64,000 bases of DNA, from assembly GCA_025738555.1 (NCBI GenBank), contig JAOVFP010000001.1, positions 6,014,001 through 6,078,000 on the forward strand, written 5' to 3'. Source of the DNA: Cyathus striatus (Eukaryota; Basidiomycota; Agaricomycetes; Agaricales; Nidulariaceae). The notes below the pieces were generated by a model. That model saw only the letters and a program-made list of their open reading frames with translations. It ran no database searches and was not told the DNA's origin. Shown here one piece after another: positions 48,131-59,359 of this stretch (within the stretch, counting starts at the first letter, position 1; each line of letters opens with the position of its first letter). Position numbers and translations under genes: made by a program.

Positions 48131-48565
48131 CTCCTCGCATGGAGTCTTGGGAGACAGAAATTCAAGGCCTAGGAATGCGCATAGTTGATTGAACTGTGGT
48201 CCGGGTAATGGTTTCATAAAGATATCGGCGATGTTGTCTTTTGTAGAAATATAAGACAACTCAATGTTTCTATTTTGTAAGTTGTGATTGTTTGCGAAGG
48301 AAATGAAATTATGCTTCATGCACACGTGGAGTAACGGATCATCGGATAATGTGATAGTGGCTCGGTTATCGCATAGGATAGGGGTGGGTTTGGTGGTAGG
48401 CATATGTATGCCATCAAATGAATGTTTGAGTCATATCCCTTCTTTGCACGCTTCAAATGCGGCCATATATTCAGCTTCACACGAAGATCCTGCGACTGCT
48501 TTTTGTTTTTTGGAGCTCCAAGATACCATACCAGAACCTAGTGTGAATCCATAACCACCAATGCT
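48125..48565 (-). pseudogene. Ty1/copia RNase H fragment
   Basis: Reads GGYGFTLGSGMVSWSSKKQK, AVAGSSCEAEYMAAFEACKE, then TGA at 48431-48433 (TGG would give W), PTPILCDNRATITLSDDP, KHNFISFANN and STKDNIADIFMKPLPG. These are the standard motifs of the copia RNase H end (GY.FTL..G.VSW.SKKQ, S..EAEY, CDN..A, TKD..AD..TK.L). The upstream RT is absent; the frame passes at about 48565 into G-rich low-complexity DNA. Confidence 0.9.
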
Positions 48566-49290
48566 ATGACGAGTAAAGAGGAAAAGAAACGTAGGGACAA
48601 GAGAGAAAGGGGGGGGAAAGCTGTGAGCTGAGGTGGGTGGTTTGGGGATGTGCATTCTACACGAAGTAGACAGGTAGAGATGGGCGAAGAGAAGGGAGGG
48701 AGGGAGGGAAAAAGAGGGTGCATACCCTCATGACTTGAGGGAGGGGGGGGGCGAGGGGGGGAGAGGACGCTTGACCTCGTTACCTGCAAGATGAGGGGAT
48801 GGGAGGGAAGGAAGGGATGACGAAGTGGTGCTCGTCGTCATGATATGATGGTCCCTGAATCTACACCCATCACTTGCAAGGCGAGAGGTAGGGCGTTGGG
48901 TGGGGACCATAGGGTGGCGTTAGTCTTTGTAGTATTGCTGGCCTAATGCCGCTTGTCACTTGGAAATCAGGGGGAAAGAGTTGAGGGGGGGGAGGGGAGG
49001 GGAGGGCGATGGCGATGGTGTGATGCTCGTTCCTTGCAAGAAGAGGGAAGGAAGGGGTTGGTCGAGGAACTATAGACAGGGGCATGTGTACGAGTGGGGG
49101 TTGGGGAGGGGTCGGATTTGCGAGTGATGTTAGCAGCATAGAACATTGGAAAAGGAGACAGGGAAGGGTGTACCATGCGTCGTCAGCACAGACCGAGGAT
49201 AAGGAGGGATCTAAATGGGCTCGAGTAATGAGTAAAACGAAGGTAGGGAGGACATACGATGAATAGGTAAGGTCCTTTGCCCCAAAATTC
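48566..49290 (+). repeat. G-rich low-complexity block
   Basis: Long purine-rich runs with G-tracts of 7-9 (for example near 48610, 48745 and 48990) and a loosely repeated CTTGCAAG.AGAGGGAAGG module near 48783, 48873 and 49033. Strand-asymmetric; it could form G-quadruplexes. ORFs on the opposite strand are Pro/Ser low-complexity artefacts. Confidence 0.6.
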
Positions 49291-51940
49291 AGCGATCGTC
49301 ATCGAATGAACGTCTTTGTTGCCCCACTATCCCCCTACTAGCCTTACAAACGCGGCACCTCCCTCTGACTATACCCCTCATCATATCCCAACCCACACTT
49401 CCAGGCCTTGAAAACAGACACTTCTGCAGTGGTGGGTGGAAAACCAACTCGGGTATGAGTGCTGAATTTGAATGCTGATACTTGTGGTGTTGCTAGTCAA
49501 GGAGCGCCATTGCTTCCTGCTGAGATAGAAGGACCGAATGCGGGGTTTGGGTAAAATGGTGGGTGTGTTGTATGAAGAAACATGAACTCGTTGTCGGTGG
49601 GCCATGGCTGGAGGTAGGATGGTGGGGCTGTGGACGTATGGGTGGGGTATGAAACCAGGGCGCCTTCTCCAAACAGCAGCAGCAACACGGTCCTTCCCTT
49701 CTTCCTGAACCCAGCTATCATTGCCGTTGTTGGGCGAAATGATGAGAGGAAGGTGGTATGTGTAGTTAGAGGTGGGAATGATTGGGTAGAGGCACGAATG
49801 CATGTGCTGGAGTTCGAAATAAGCTTTCGATGGATTCAAAAGCTACTATTCATCTTCCTGTATTTTGCAACGAGCCGATACCTATCGCTACCAAGTTTTC
49901 AATCGTTGCTGAGGTGAGTACATATGATAGAGCTATACTAGCGAGTTACCTCAATATTATGATAGGAGCATGCCGAGAGTTGTTGAACCTACCTTCATCG
50001 CCTATGATCTCCAGGCTACATTTTATGAGGTACGTTCATCTTTATTCGTTACATTTCTCCCTCCTACGGTAGACAAACGTTTGTAGGTAGGCAATCGAGT
50101 GATGGTCTGCTGGGGAGGACGTTGGAGGGCCACAGAATTGATACACGTTGAACATATGGTGCACTGGAGAGGATGTTGGAGGGATGCAGAGTCAGTACGT
50201 GTCGAACAGCGCAGGAAGACAAAGTGAAAGAATGCAAAGAAAGGTAACGGTTGCAAAACCAAAATGAAAGAGGTAAGTCGCCGGTATTTTGCAAGCTGTT
50301 GAACACTTACTTTCATTCGTAATAGAAAGTAAGTTTCTACATCCATACAGGCAAGACATCCAGGAGTTGTTGCGCTGTAAACTGGTACAACATCTGATAC
50401 CCCATGTAAGCTTTTCTTGAATTGTGTTACCTTATATGTGCTTATATTTTCAGTGCAAGAAAAAAGAGAAATTAAGACGTGTAATTAGTTGACCGTTAGT
50501 GTAGATAGTTGACCATTACATTGTAGAAGTCTTGATTGAGGCTAGTAGGTATATTTTGTAGGGCTTAATACTGTGTAGGAATGAGTGAGTTTTTTGCTCT
50601 CTTTGGCTTAATTTGATAAACTTACAAACTAATCAAATTGATGCTACCACCCCCGCTATTCTATGTGAACATCCCTATCGAGTAATGAGAATGCGACAGA
50701 TGGTATGGGTCGGTGAACGAGAAGTCGATTTGGAGAAATGTACCAATGATCCTGACATTGTGTATGTCCTCAAATAAAAATGACGCTGTCGCCAAAGCAC
50801 CAAAGAGTAAGTCCCCTCCCTCCTAAATGGGCATGAATAAATGATTTGACCTGTATGGTACTGTAACGCAACAAATAAGTCAGTAGACGAATCTGATTCG
50901 GGAAAACGTACCAATGATTCTGACACCGTGTGCATTGTCGAATCGTCATCAAATAACAACAATGCTACTACCAACACACCAAATATCACTAATAAAGAGT
51001 AAGTCATTCGAATACGGCAGTTCTCGAAATAGAAATAGACATACCTTATGTCTCTGTATACGCTCTCTTTTATACGAGCACCATTTAACACGACATCAGC
51101 ACTCAGCAGTGAGTCTCTTATTCGTATTCATAATAGACTGTCAATTTCTACAAACGGGAAAGACGCCCGTTAACTGATGCGTTATATCTATCTTACAGGC
51201 TATGTACACATCTCACACTTCTCTGTCGTCGTCATACCAGGATTTCCCACTGTTCTTCTCTTTGGTAATGATAGAGGTACAGGTATATAAACCATATAAG
51301 ACATTTCTTGAATATAGCTCAATACGACAAATAGGCATTGTGTTACTGAAGGGTTCTGTGACTTGTAAGCAGAAAAGATTACAGATAGATATCTTGCATT
51401 TCAGTGAGATACACAGCAGATTCCTTCAGCTTATTTCCGTTTCGTCCGTCTATTGCAAGTTGTCTAAAGCTTTCTGACGAGAATATGGAGTCAGGGATGG
51501 TCATATTAGGGTCTGGCACTAGCTTTTCATCATTCGTCGTTTGAACAATACGTCGGCATCAGACTGCGCTCGATTCCTCACAGGAAGTCATCTCAGTAGT
51601 GCCTAAGTTTTAATTGACCACGATCAGTTTATTAATTACTTTTGACCTATTATTAGTCCAAGCTATTATTATATTTCGCACTTTGAGGGATGACTCTGAG
51701 TAGCTCCAAGTTCGAAACCCACTTGGATAGACTTGAACGCAATCCAAGACATCTTTCGGAAGCGGGTGTTTACTTGCATCTATGCGCTGATTTGGAATCA
51801 CATGCGCGAATTGATGGTGTGATTGAGCATGATAGTTGGATTATATAGGACACAAGTGATTTCATCATGGCCAACTTAAATACGAGTAAAGACATATCGA
51901 GATGGCCCACGGATGTAACACGCACGGGAAATTATGATAC
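49291..51940. other. Region with isolated exon-like segments, no assembled gene
   Basis: On the plus strand, 49826-50030 reads LSMDSKATIHLPVFCNEPIP... with a possible intron GTGAGT...ATGATAG (about 49914-49968). At 50705-50805 and 50880-50999 two related segments with CTNDPDIVYV and RTNDSDTVCIVESSSNNNN each end at a GTAAGTC donor, suggesting a duplicated exon of a lost gene. I cannot assemble a product. The remainder shows nothing. Confidence 0.3.
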
Positions 51941-51949
51941 CACTAAGCA

Positions 51950-52290
51950 AGTGTAAAGGTGGTGGTTAAGTTGGTGCCTAAACAAAGAAATATAAATAGA
52001 GCGAGTTGCAAGTGAGTTAAAGGAGATGGGATCGTAGATTTTGGAAGGGAAATGGGAAAGTGTGAAACTTAGATCATAGAATGAATTGAAAGAAAATTTG
52101 AAGAGTAAAACTGAGAAAGGGAGACATGGAGCGGTGACACGACCTTTGGTAAAGCAAATTGCACATTCAGTGGGTCTTGGTAGTGCGTGATGTTGACGAT
52201 CTTGAGTTGCTGTTGAGTAATTGCGACGTTTCGAAAAGTGTATGTGTGTCGGCATTGGATGGAACCTGCGGGAGAAGCCAAGTGAGAGGG
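51950..52290 (-). repeat. Dispersed repeat pair, copy 2
   Basis: Minus-strand counterpart of 40490-40920. Diverged by many substitutions but in the same order of conserved blocks, ending in TTCTTTGTTTAGG. Confidence 0.5.
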
Positions 52291-52843
52291 GGAGAGTGAA
52301 CATGAATAGTGTGCTCTACTATAAGCAATGAAGAAACAAAATTAAACAAAATCAGTTACAAAATGTATTCGTCAAGTAGAAAAAACAGTGCTCACTATTA
52401 TGTATCCTTCCGCCCTGCCCCACATTTGTCGTTGCTAATTAAGTCAAGCTGGTGTACAAGCAGGGGGTTATTAATGTTACATGGGCAGCGTTGGTAGAGA
52501 TAATGCAAGACTAACAGCTTGTTCGATCGTCAGAAGATCCAATGGGGCGGCAAGGTCAACATAGAGCCTGGTTGTCCGATATTTAGCGCCACCTTAATCT
52601 TATAGTATATCTTGCTGGAGATTTCTACACAAGAAAAAGAATATATTGGAAACTTATCCAGGGATATTTATTAATTCTATTGCTACCTTACTATACCAAT
52701 CAAGCCCAAGTACATAAACAGAACATTTGCAAGCCTCATATTTGCATGACTGAACCTACATAGTGCATGAAGTGCGAGAGGCTGGTGGGAGAAAGGAAAG
52801 GGCATACGCGGCGAGTCCTGGACGTGCTTAGGCAATTTGATTT

Positions 52844-52930
52844 TCTTGAGGGCAGGTGGCTGGTAGCAGCGCCGGCCGGTAACTATTCTGTTACGTAACA
52901 TAACACGATGTGTTACACCTGCCCTCAAGA
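52844..52930. mobile_element. 87-bp MITE-like hairpin
   Basis: TCTTGAGGGCAGGTG at 52844-52858 and its exact reverse complement CACCTGCCCTCAAGA at 52916-52930 enclose 57 bp. A solitary copy of the end motif occurs near 44250. Non-coding; probably a miniature inverted-repeat element. Confidence 0.65.
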
Positions 52931-53715
52931 AGATGGGACCCACTTTTCAATGCATGTGTAGGTGTGCCTCTACTCCCTTTCTAGTCGCACATACTCTGTA
53001 GATTATAAGTAGTAGTAAGATGTGATGTACATGCTACTTTATGCTACCATCGGTCTGGGGATATATACCATAATTTTGAAGGTCTACAAGCACGCTAAAC
53101 TTGGGTAAAGCAATGAGAGTCGGAGGGAAGGTGAAAGGCACTGGCGGGAATATTGATCAACAGGAGATAACTGTACCATTTCGGCCAAGTTGAACCTAGT
53201 GTTCAAGGGTAGCTGTGAAACACATCAAATGGGGTATTGGTTCACAACCATTAACTGAAGGGGGTGAGGGCTCATTGAACAAGTTGTCAGGATAACATGT
53301 ATGTCCCTTTTTCATATATCTGTAATCATTTCTCAGTCTACTAATCTTCAGCATAAAAAGCCATTTCGTAGTACATACCAAGTGTTGCCGTATTGGTTGG
53401 GATTTGATAGGATCAAGAAAAAATGTATGTTCCATTTCTTACTGTCTTTTCGACATGCTAACACTTCGTCTGCATGTTTCTTCACTCTATTTCGAGCTCT
53501 CTATCCACAGAATATGTTTCTGCTATGCTGTTCAATGCCTCTGCTCCTTACACACCGTGGAGCTTCTCTACATGAACAATCCACCCCAACCCCTTTCATC
53601 GCCACTGTGCCTCATATATCACTCCAAGACATGATCTACTTCACCTTCAATTCCCTTTGTGCTCATTATTGATCTACATGTAATATAGGGTATAAATATA
53701 CTGTCCTTGAAACCT
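52931..53715. other. Intergenic, no supported gene
   Basis: No recognisable coding segment; ORFs up to 123 codons have no motif. Confidence 0.35.
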
Positions 53716-54493
53716 CTATGCCTGAGAACGAACATATTCAATGTACTTCAACAACTTAAGTGAGTTGTCGCATGCCTCACCTCCCTCTTCCCAAGCGGCA
53801 TCGAGTGAATCGGCCATCTTAGCAATGTTCGCGTCGATCTTGGCCCCCCCCCGTCCTTGTTGAAGAAAGCCTTTTGGAACATCTCCTTAGCCTCGAAGGT
53901 GACGTCCTCTATCGTCCCCATGGGTGTCTGCCAAGTGCTAGCATGGTACTTCAGCCCATAGCCCAAGCGCACCTGTGATAGCTCGGAACCGCATCCATAC
54001 ACCTGGGAGACAAGGATGGAGAGCAAGGGCTCTCTGTGTGAGCAATGCCCTGCAATACTAACAGGCATACATACACAATACATTATTGAAAAGTGGTAAG
54101 CATGCTTAGGAAGTTCTTCGGACTCCCTGATGCTTTCACATCTGTCAACGTGCCACAATGGTCAGATAACTGAAATGCATTACAGTAGACTAATTTGGCA
54201 CTCTAGTCTGACTATTTTATGATGCTGAAGAACATTATTCATGAGGTATATGATTATCCATATTTACTGGTACGAGTGGCATCTCTGGTGCAGCTGATTT
54301 TGTCCTTGATGGTGTTGACAACGTCAGTTCGACTCCCTAAGCTGAAGGTGTACAGATACGCGTACAGAGTGCAGTAGCGTCCATCTACAGCTTTTACTCT
54401 AACTGGTTGTTGAGATAGGGGAAACATCCTGTGGGAAATTCTGAAGAGCCGGAGGGAAGGCCGCTTGTCCAGTAAATCGATACACACAAACAC
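53716..54493 (-). pseudogene. Unknown multi-exon gene with homopolymer frameshift
   Basis: Two coding-like blocks are visible. 54490-54260 reads CIDLLDKRPSLRLFRISHRM, SQQPVRVKAVDGRYCTLYAY and SRTDVVNTIKDKISCTRD. 54035-53716 reads HREPLLSILVSQVYGCGSEL, ASTWQTPMGTIEDVTFEAKE, FQKAFFNKDGG and then, one frame over, IDANIAKMADSLDAAWEEGG up to IEYVRSQA and TAG. The frame change is in a run of nine G (about 53847-53855); seven or ten G would restore it. The junction between the blocks is not solved. Family unknown; mostly helical, probably soluble. Confidence 0.45.
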
Positions 54494-54741
54494 TTCTCAT
54501 AGCGCTGGGACAGGTAAACAGTGAGTATAGAATGCTCTCTTGTAGTCAATGAGCTGACCGCAATTCTTAGGTGGATGCGATGGTTCTAATTCTAGTTTGA
54601 TCCAGTGATACCATTTGCTAATTGAATACAGAAACCTTGTCATTGGTCCTACGGAGCCATCTGTAACTGAGTCATGTATGCCCTGTCACCTTTAGTAAAA
54701 ACACTCAGTCACTAATACGTAGTGATTTAGTCATCATGGGG

Positions 54742-54800
54742 TCACTATTGATCTAATGGTGATGAAGGTGTCATTTTGTTAAACTCAAATTTGACTGTTG
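54742..54800 (+). repeat. Segment A, copy 1
   Basis: TCACTATTGATCTAATGGTG through TTTGACTGTTG; repeated at 60938-60996, where it directly follows segment B rather than preceding it. Confidence 0.85.
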
Positions 54801-54900
54801 TGTGATATAACTATTCTAATGCCTCCGTATTGTAAAATTAAAAAAAATATTGACTTTAGAGGGACTTTCTAACTAATACTGTTGTTTTGTCACCCACTGA

Positions 54901-55171
54901 AACAAGATACATCACACATCACTGTGCATTGAGCAGCTAAGTCGTCGATTGGTTTCCAGAGATGATGCGCCAATGCGCCAATGCATATGTAACACATTAT
55001 GTAACTGTGACATTGTTTCCTATGTAAGCCTACCCCAGCTAAAAAAAATAGACCGTGCACCCGAACAGGCCCCGAGTACTTTTAGATAATACACTGCCAG
55101 AGGCTTGCACGTAGGCAAACTGTAAGCTCATTTGTACTTAGACTGTAGTTCGGACTGTAAGCAGACTAGAG
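54901..55171 (+). repeat. Segment B, copy 1
   Basis: About 270 bp, over 90% identical by eye to 60664-60937 (AACAAGATAC...GCAGACTAGAG). Contains a GTCGTCGATTGG stretch and two imperfect GCGCCAATGC units. No coding role. Confidence 0.9.
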
Positions 55172-55605
55172 CTGAACCTACTGTGAAACTTTGACGGGGA
55201 AACAGAGGATTCTCACAGTCCAAGGACTACGGGCTGAATTTGTCTCTCTTTCATAGCTTGTACCTACAAAACATACATACAAACCATGAAATAGAGGACA
55301 TGAGAGCACAGAGAAAGCAAATATAGCAAGAGAAAATGTGAGTGCGAGGGAGGGAAGGAAGGACGGAGGAAGGGCAGCATGAGAGAGAGAGAATCAAGGA
55401 CAGAGAAAGTGGACGAAGTTGTTCTTGACAAGTGGACTACTATCATCTTAATGTATTAATAGACTCCTGCTATTATTAGAATACTGAATATGACGGCTTT
55501 CAAGCTGATAGCTGGATCGATCATTCATTACATCTGGCACCGTTAACCCCGATACATCAAAGTGATTGTTACATATATGTAAGATTAAATACAACTGTTT
55601 CAGTC

Positions 55606-57826
55606 TTAAGTATCACTGTCGAACTGATAAGCAATGCTTAATTTGGCATCCAACAATCGTCTCTCAGATGGACGAAGACTCTGATACCATGATTCATCAT
55701 AACAGTTAATTGGAAGCCCTTGTGGTGCAATTGTATCAGGATTCTTTCTAGTTGTATGAACCCTATGGCGCTTTTCATTTCCTGGCCTTCGCCGAGTTCT
55801 TCCGATTATTGCTGTACTATTTTCATAGGTATCTAGACAATGATACAATACCTCCAGCGGTTTTGCACGCCATATTGGGCCAATTGTTTTGAATTGCTTC
55901 AGCTTTGCGTCCATATCTGTTTCATCAGAGCTAACTCCAGCGGTACCTATAGCTTTTATCAAATCAAAATGCCTTTGAACACCATCTTCTATCTCTATGG
56001 CATGCAGACGATTGTTGTATAACTAAGTTACTTATGAGTTTATGATCGCTTAACATTAAACATAAAGAGTGCATATGGTGTTTTTGCGACTTGCACGTGA
56101 GTTCTTTTTCAGTCTTTCAAGTGCAGCCAGTGCTGGATTGTCCAAACTAAATTCTTTATATATACCATAGATATACTGCAAATGACTTTGAACAGCTTGG
56201 AGAATGACATCCCATTCCAGGAAGTCGTCAGGAAATTGCTCTCCATAATATGTATACATGCCACATTTGGCAGCCCCAAGGAAGTCTTCCACTACAACAT
56301 CAGCGGCTTCAATGTTGAACAGGATGGTTATTGTCTTTGAGAAGTCGATGCAGAAGTCATTGGCTGTTATTGGTGGGAACCCTATATCGCGATCGTTATA
56401 TTTCTCAAGCTCTTCATCTGTTAATGGGGCGAATCTGTCAAATAGCTCTGCATTGTATCTCTGGTCTTTCTTCATTCCAAGTAGATGCTTGATATGCGTA
56501 CGAATTGCTTCCTACAATTGCTTTAACGACAGCGAACATTTAAAATAAGAGTACTGACGCACCAGAAAGAAGCTTCTTCTGGGATCATTTTTCAAAGGCA
56601 CTTGTTCCTTAGTGTGAATGATCTTCCTGCACGAGCCTGTTCCTGAAGATGCTAAGTTGGGAATGCGATCACTATGAGGCACCCTACTCGATGACGGAGA
56701 CTCTCTGGGGACACTTCCACCTGTAGGAAGCAATCAATAACCACCCACAATTGGTAGATCTTCGATAAGACAGACCTGTTGACAAAAGTCCTTTGACCGT
56801 TGACCTCACTGACGATTCGTACTGCTCCGCTTGATGTCTCAAAGCCTCACCCAATAACACTCTATTATGCTGCCTTTCTGCTTCTCTATTTTTCAGCAAG
56901 GCTCTGAACTCATCTTCTTGCTGACGTCACTCACGTTCTATTGTGTCTGATACGATATGAGCTGTCTTCTTTTGCTCTTGAAGGAGTAATGCCTTGAATG
57001 ATTCGTATTCTTTTTCTTTCTGTTTCTTCAACTCCGAAGCGCTATTATCGTTATATCGTTTCTGATCTTCGTGAAATGTGTTGAACTGATGACTTATAGC
57101 GGTGATAAAATTACCAATGTTTAATGGGAGTGTTGTTCCAGGATCATTCTGGATACTTGGCTTTTCAACGGCTGTAGCGATCTGAACAGGAGCAGGATTT
57201 GACTGTTTAGAGGCTGCGGTCGACTTAGAGGGAGCGGGATTCGGTGGTTGGTTGACTGTGGTGTCATTTATGAGAGCTGGATTTGGCTGTTGGCTGGGTA
57301 TGGCATCGTCTGCGGAAGTGGGAGCTTTACTAGGCCTATTAAATATATTCAGCCTGTAGAATTTGGGGGCAGGATTCGGGAGCTGGAATGCTGATTCGTT
57401 AGTCACTTGTGGATGTATCCGAAATCCATTCCAATCAACGATCGGCAGCACCTCGGCACCCGATGACCGAGGGCCTAGTTTCTGTTGGCCGCTACCACTA
57501 GGCTATTAATTATGATTAAAGTGTCGAATGCCTTTATGAAAGTAAATACATACCAAAGCATCCAAATCCATCGGAACTATGGTGTTGGTACCATCCAGCT
57601 ATCAATTATGTTAGAACGAAGCACTTGGAACAATATCAGTGAATGCACCTTGTCTGTCTGTGCCGATTGTATTTCTTTCGTACCATCACCAACTTCCTCA
57701 TTAATATATTCCAAAGGGTCCAAATCCATCGGATTTATGCTCTTGTTACCATCCAGCTATCAAATACGATTAGAATGATGGTCATCGGCAAAAATCAGTG
57801 AACATTGGTACCTTGTCATGGATCAT
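55606..57826 (-). pseudogene. Seven-exon unknown gene, truncated at its 5' end
   Basis: Seen: exons 57826-57812, 57756-57649, 57598-57554, 57502-56776, 56720-56563, 56511-56062 and 55992-55606. All are phase-consistent and joined by short introns (the last junction uses a weak GTTTAA donor). The product is about 629 codons: two related short exons with LDG(N/T)..I.PMDLD, a stretch with repeated PNPAP motifs, a coiled coil (ELKKQKEKEYESFKALLLQE), and a helical domain (DEELEKYNDRDIGFPPITAN, FSKTITILFNIEAADVV). The C terminus has RTRRRPGNEKRHRVHTTRKN and GLPINCYDESWYQSLRPSER, which I recall as recurrent in agaricomycetes but cannot name. One TGA at 56927-56929 interrupts the coiled coil (CGA would give R). 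The 5' part is lost at the edge of element 3; the first ATG lies in the element. Confidence 0.6.
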
Positions 57827-57889
57827 ATGCAATCATTGGTTAGTTTGAAGTATATATTACTACTGTAGGCCTATTATAAATGGTGATTT

Positions 57890-58330
57890 GTCACATCATT
57901 CCTGCTCTCCACATACTTCCCGCGCACTACATTTGTCACATCATTCCCGCGCTTCACATCATTCCCGCGCTCCACATATTTCCCGCGCATTACATTTGTC
58001 ACATCATTCACGCGCTCCATATATTTCCCGCGCATCACACGCGTCACACTTGTCACATCATTCCCGCGCTCCACATATTTCCCGCACATTACATTTGTCA
58101 CGCATCCGCGCACGTCACATTTGTCACATCATTCCCGCGCTTCACATCATTCCCGCGCTTCACATATTTCCCGCGCATCACACTCGTCACATATGTCACG
58201 CTTTAACGCGTTTGTCACGCTTTAACGCGTTTGTCACGCTTTAACGCGTTTGTCACGCTTTAACGCGTTTGTCACGCTTTAACGCGTTTGTCACGCTTTA
58301 GTGCGTTTGTCATGCTTTGGAAGGGTGTCA
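57890..58330 (+). repeat. Inner arrays, left arm of element 3
   Basis: 57890-58190: TTTGTCACATCATTCCCGCG and CACATATTTCCCGCGCATTA units of about 20 bp. 58195-58320: about seven head-to-tail 19-bp units TTGTCACGCTTTAACGCG. Only two or three of these 19-bp units remain in the right arm near 59400-59440. Confidence 0.9.
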
Positions 58331-59359
58331 CATATGTCACATGTGTCACATTTATAAGGAGTGTCATACATTTCAAGCACATCATGCTTGCATGTGTGTC
58401 ATGACTGTAACATGTTGATGGGATTCCAGCAAGTCTATAATGAAAATGTTTGTATACTTTTCACAGATCCTGTCAATAACAATACTGCACATGACTATGG
58501 AGAAGTAACAGTAAGTTGTTTTAGGCAAGAGAGAAAAAAAGGCAAAGAGGCCTTCAGTGAATACTAAACTAAAGAATAGAAAAGCAATTAAGTAATGGCC
58601 ACAGCACAAGAACGTGTAGAGAAGTACAGGAGGTGGTTTTCATATGTAAGAATGCATACTGATACTAAAAGAGCAAAATCACATGTCAGAGAATTGAAAC
58701 ACATATGACAGTATAGAAGTGTCATGCATATAGAGTAAGCATGTATGTAACTCTATAATGTGTTTTGAAGATATAAGAATAACCAATAGTTGATACAAGA
58801 ATTATGACTATCTAATGACTGATACATGTGAATTTGATGTAATGTGAAATTACATATTCACCACTCTTTCACATTTGTCATACATATGTAGATCTTTTAT
58901 AACCTCATCATCTCTCATATCCAGACAAACCATTATAGTTTCTACTATGTCATTTCATTACATCTCTAGACCTGATTAAAAACTTCTCATACCATCTCAT
59001 TTTCAAATATCTCATGCTCTGTCAATAGTGGTAAGACTCCAGCTACATAAACATTCTACATCTTTCATTCTAGTTTCTTATTACTACCACAATTCCACAA
59101 CATTCCAATTGTCATTTTCCATATTAAGTCTTCCAATTCTACAAGTACATATTGTTTCATCTGTATTTGTAATTCACTCTGTACCATTAGATACTTACTC
59201 CACTTTCATAGTAATTTCAATAGTTGTAGAGACAGATAAATCTCATGATTGGAAAGTGTGACATTTGCAAAAAGTTGCAAAGTGCTTGACAAACACAACA
59301 CACATGAAAAACATATCATGCATCTCAAAAACATGACATATGTGATGGTCATGCAAAAT

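Larger units (their letters stand above)
54494..55605. other. Intergenic; holds repeat segments A1 and B1
   Basis: Apart from A1 (54742-54800) and B1 (54901-55171) nothing is recognised. Confidence 0.35.

Noticed and set aside
48538..49176. Pro/Ser-rich minus-strand ORFs
   Set aside because: Low-complexity translations of the G-rich block beside the copia fragment.
57874..58244. ORFs with repeated SHHSRAPH or GKYVERGNDV
   Set aside because: Translations of the inner array of element 3.
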